Source: Allodiplogaster sudhausi (taxonomy: Eukaryota; Nematoda; Chromadorea; Rhabditida; Diplogasteridae). Taken from it: a DNA stretch of 64,000 nt. The notes under the pieces are model-generated. The model saw only the letters and a program-made list of their open reading frames with translations. It searched no databases and was not told the DNA's origin. Every line of letters begins with the position of its first letter. The first letter of the stretch is position 1. Shown in pieces: positions 61,200 to 64,000 of this stretch. Where the stretch lies: positions 1,029,001 to 1,093,000 of the forward strand of contig CALZFC010000033.1 in NCBI GenBank assembly GCA_945643635.1, given 5' to 3'. The position numbers and the translations under genes are program-made.

Positions 61200-61237
61200 T
61201 AGAGAGAGGAAAAGTGAGAGATGCAGAGAGGGAGAAT

Positions 61238-61283
<46 letters not shown>

Positions 61284-61351
61284 GACAGAGATGCAGAGAG
61301 GGAGAGGGACAAAGAGAGAGGGGAAGACTGAGAGATGCAGAGAGGGAGAGG

Positions 61352-61387
<36 letters not shown>

Positions 61388-61445
61388 AAGACTGAGAGAT
61401 GCAGAGAGGGAGGGAGGCTGAGAGATGCAGAGAGGGAGAGGGACG
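61200..61445 (+). repeat. GA minisatellite with GATGCAGAGAGGGAG units
   Basis: The motif AGAGATGCAGAGAGGGAGAG is repeated five times (about 61217, 61288, 61332, 61395 and 61419) with (GA)n spacers and GACTGAGAGATGC joints. Confidence 0.85.
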
Positions 61446-62104
61446 ATTGTCAGGGTCGGTGTGTCCCTCCTAATGATGAACCCCTCTCTGCACTTGTTTC
61501 AAGTCCTCCAACTAAAGGTTGTGTTCTGCCATTCGGAGGCAGAAAAGCTTCTTCCTGCTCTGTTTTTTTTCTTCTGTTCGTGGTTTTTTGCCATTAGAAG
61601 ATAGCAAGCCACGCCGTTCTTTCTCGTGCTCTATTCTTTCTCTCTCCTCCTCTCTCCCTCCCATTCTCTCTCTCTCTGCTTTTCTCTCTTTCTCTCTCCC
61701 CCTCTCTCCCTCCCATTCTCTCTCTGCTTTTCTCTCTTTCTGCATTTCACTCTCTCTTTCTCTCTGTCCCTCTCCTCTTCTGTGCTTGATTGTGAGTCGC
61801 TTCCGACTTTATCCTTTCCGGACCATCTGCTTAATCCCAAATTAAATATCGGGAGGAAGGAAAGCGAGAGCAAGAAAAAGGGAGAAGATCGAGAAAAAGC
61901 GCGAAAACGATAAAAGTGAAGGGAGCTACAAAATCATGGCGCCGAATTTTCTTTCCTCAGCCATCGGAATTCCAAGTTGGAGCGGCCAGCACAGAGCAGC
62001 TACGAGATAAACGTTCGTAATCAAATTGCTGGCTGCGACTTGCTCTCTTCCAGTGGCAGAACATGAAGGAGACCAACTCGCTGTGATCCTCCCCTTTCTC
62101 ACTC

Positions 62105-62250
62105 CGTCTCTACTCTCTCTCTCCCTCTCTCTCTCTCTCGTTCTCTCATTCTCTCTCTCTCGTTCTCTCTCTCTCTCTCTCGTTCTCTCAATCTCTCTCT
62201 CTCTCGTTCTCTCCAATCTCTCTCTCTCTCGTTCTCTCAATCTCTCTCTC

Positions 62251-62301
<51 letters not shown>

Positions 62302-62310
62302 CCGTCTCGC
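62105..62310 (+). repeat. (CT)n array with TCGTTCTCTC units
   Basis: A CT run interrupted every 20-30 bp by CTCGTTCTCTCAATCTCTC, six or more times. Confidence 0.9.
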
Positions 62311-63358
62311 ACCTTCTCTTCACTCTCTCGCTCAATCCCGTCTACCGCCCCTTTTCCCGCGCCTCCTTCTACCAGAAGCATTCAACAGCATTCGTGAGCT
62401 CCGCCCTTTCTCCTTTGCCAAATGCATCTTTTATTTTCATCATATTCTTTTATTCTCTGCTTCATCATTATATTTCTCTCTCCTTTCTCTCTCTTTCTCC
62501 GTTATCCTCACACTCTTTCACTCTCCTTCACTCTTTTTTCGCTATATTGTAGCCCTCCCCCTTCTGCGACTAGATTCCTTTCAATCAACTTTTGGACACT
62601 GCTCCTTGCACGGTTACTGTCTCGCTCCATTGGTAGGAGTACAGTAACCACGAGTGTACGTTACACTATAAATTAGAGATAGGCTGGCGACGGCAAAGAA
62701 GGCGCTTCTCGTGTGCGGGCGATGTGGATTGGCATCCGGGAGGAGCAGAGGCTGAAGTTGAGAATCACACTCCCCCTCTGGCTGCATGCAGGTTCTCTAC
62801 CGTATTCCTCTTTATGCCACAATACACCCAAAAAGACATCTATGTATTTCTGGCATTTACTGTAAAGGTGGTTGTTGAGGGTGTGGATCGTGGTGTGAGA
62901 AGGAGCGGCTTTCATGGCTTGAGAAGGCCCTGGCGACCCTTCCGAGTCCTTCTTCCTCTTCTTCTTCTATTTCACTTTCATCTCTGCATTGTCAGTGCTG
63001 ACGACTATTTCCACATTGAAGAAGTCGATTCAATGGTTTCTTTTTCTTCCTTTAAAATGTTGTAGAATTGAAGGCCGTGTTTTGCTTGCTGTTAATTGCT
63101 CTTCTTCCATTCTCCTAGGCTAGGCTTCCATCCTCTTTTATCACTCCCTCTCCATAATTCATCAAGCCCGCTCAGTTCATTCTTTGATGTAATCTCCAAT
63201 CCTCAATTTCTTCCCCTCTTCTCATTCCACTCAGCAAGTTCATGTCACAACAAAAGAACAAGTAGTTGTCACCAATTCTTGCGTATTCTTGTGAGAGTCT
63301 GTTTAATTCCAAAGACTCTGGAGGAGAAATGGAGAGTGAGAAGAAGACTTGAAGGAGA

Positions 63359-63402
<44 letters not shown>

Positions 63403-64000
63403 GGAAAGAGAGAAAGAGAGGGCGAAAATGAGGAAGAGAGAGAGAGAAAGTGAGTGAGAGAGAGAGAGAGAACGAGCTTCATCCGTGAATTCTACGGCTC
63501 CTGTTTTGAGAGAGATGAATGCCTGGAGGATGTCCATCAGATGCCCGCTTGGATGAGCGAAGAGAGGAAATGAGAGATAAAAGCAAGAAACGACCTGAAT
63601 GGGCCACGCTCTCTTCTCTCTCACTCTCTCTCTCTCTCTCTCTGTCTTTCTCTGTCTGTTCCTCTTCTCCTGTCTTTAAGCTCTAACCCTCTCTTCTGTG
63701 CCACAGTTTCCTCAGCACAATGAAATTGCCCTAGCATGCATTCGTTTTCTCTCTCACTCTCTCTCTATTTTTTTCTCTATTTCTCAAAGTCTCGAACCCG
63801 TTCTGCTCCTTCCGAACTCATCTTATTCACACATCGAATGAATGGGAAGCGAACTGCTACTGACACAATGAAGAGAGACGAAAACAAGACAACCAATGAG
63901 TAAATATGTATCGGTGTAATATAGGGATTGCTAAATAAGGCAAACAGATGTACCAATATAATTAGAATAGAAATAACACACGATTGAACATGGACAAATA

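Larger units (their letters stand above)
58834..64000. other. Gene-poor region with (GA)n/(CT)n arrays
   Basis: Begins with the receptor polyadenylation signal AATAAA at 58976-58981. Arrays lie at 59905-60003 (GA), 60260-60335 (GA), 61200-61445 (GA with GATGCAGAGAGGGAGAGGGAC units), 62105-62310 (CT with TCGTTCTCTCAATC units) and 63360-63475 (GA). No convincing gene. A hydrophobic segment at about 62938-63036 (VLLPLLLLFHFHLCIVSADD) before a possible donor could be a first exon of a gene continuing outside, but this is weak. Confidence 0.6.

Noticed and set aside
62724..63065. 113-codon frame with a hydrophobic segment (VLLPLLLLFHFHLCIVSADD)
   Set aside because: No Met near the hydrophobic part and no downstream exon inside the window. 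Kept only as a weak possibility in the spacer note.

Overview
The window is eukaryotic and looks like a nematode. Genes are split by many short introns (several of 43-60 bp, such as 9290-9333 and 34371-34413). The gene content includes a compact SH2-tyrosine kinase of the expanded nematode Fer-like type, a GT92 (DUF23) glycosyltransferase, a TWK-type two-pore K+ channel, an anion-type Cys-loop receptor and a PAT/DIRS-like retroelement. Introns and spacers are full of (CT)n/(GA)n arrays. The species cannot be named from sequence alone, and an intact-looking NF1 gene is unexpected if this is a Caenorhabditis-like nematode. All gene spans are given as first-to-last coding base including introns. 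Exon joints come from reading frames, splice dinucleotides and remembered family sequences, so they are inferences.

Layout. 1-1811 (-): a DIRS/PAT-type retroelement with gag and reverse transcriptase, running off the left edge. 1950-3114: a DNA element with about 110-bp terminal inverted repeats. 3297-15414 (+): neurofibromin (NF1). 16122-18834 (+): Pelota. 19419-20896 (-): XBP1, with a clear 23-nt IRE1-type non-spliceosomal intron. 21643-23683 (-): an ARG1-like DnaJ protein. 24013-28142 (+): PWP2. 28352-32009 (+): DDX24. 32606-34944 (+): SH2-kinase. 35555-39614 (+): GT92 glycosyltransferase, with a U4 snRNA gene at 36918-37056 inside one intron. 40946-46688 (+): K2P potassium channel. 47764-48441 (+): a tentative small secreted protein. 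54873-58833 (+): Cys-loop anion-channel subunit. 58834-64000: no convincing gene.

Functional grouping. PWP2 and DDX24 are both nucleolar ribosome-biogenesis factors, lie head-to-tail about 210 bp apart, and are divergent from the DnaJ gene across about 330 bp. This is an operon-like arrangement. XBP1 (unfolded-protein response), the DnaJ co-chaperone and Pelota (ribosome rescue) form a loose proteostasis neighbourhood. The K2P channel and the Cys-loop receptor are neuronal or muscle membrane proteins in a repeat-rich right half. The strongest observations are the XBP1 IRE1 intron (both stem-loops visible and the frame switch verified), the nested U4 snRNA gene, NF1 in this context, and the overlapping hairpins in a K2P intron.
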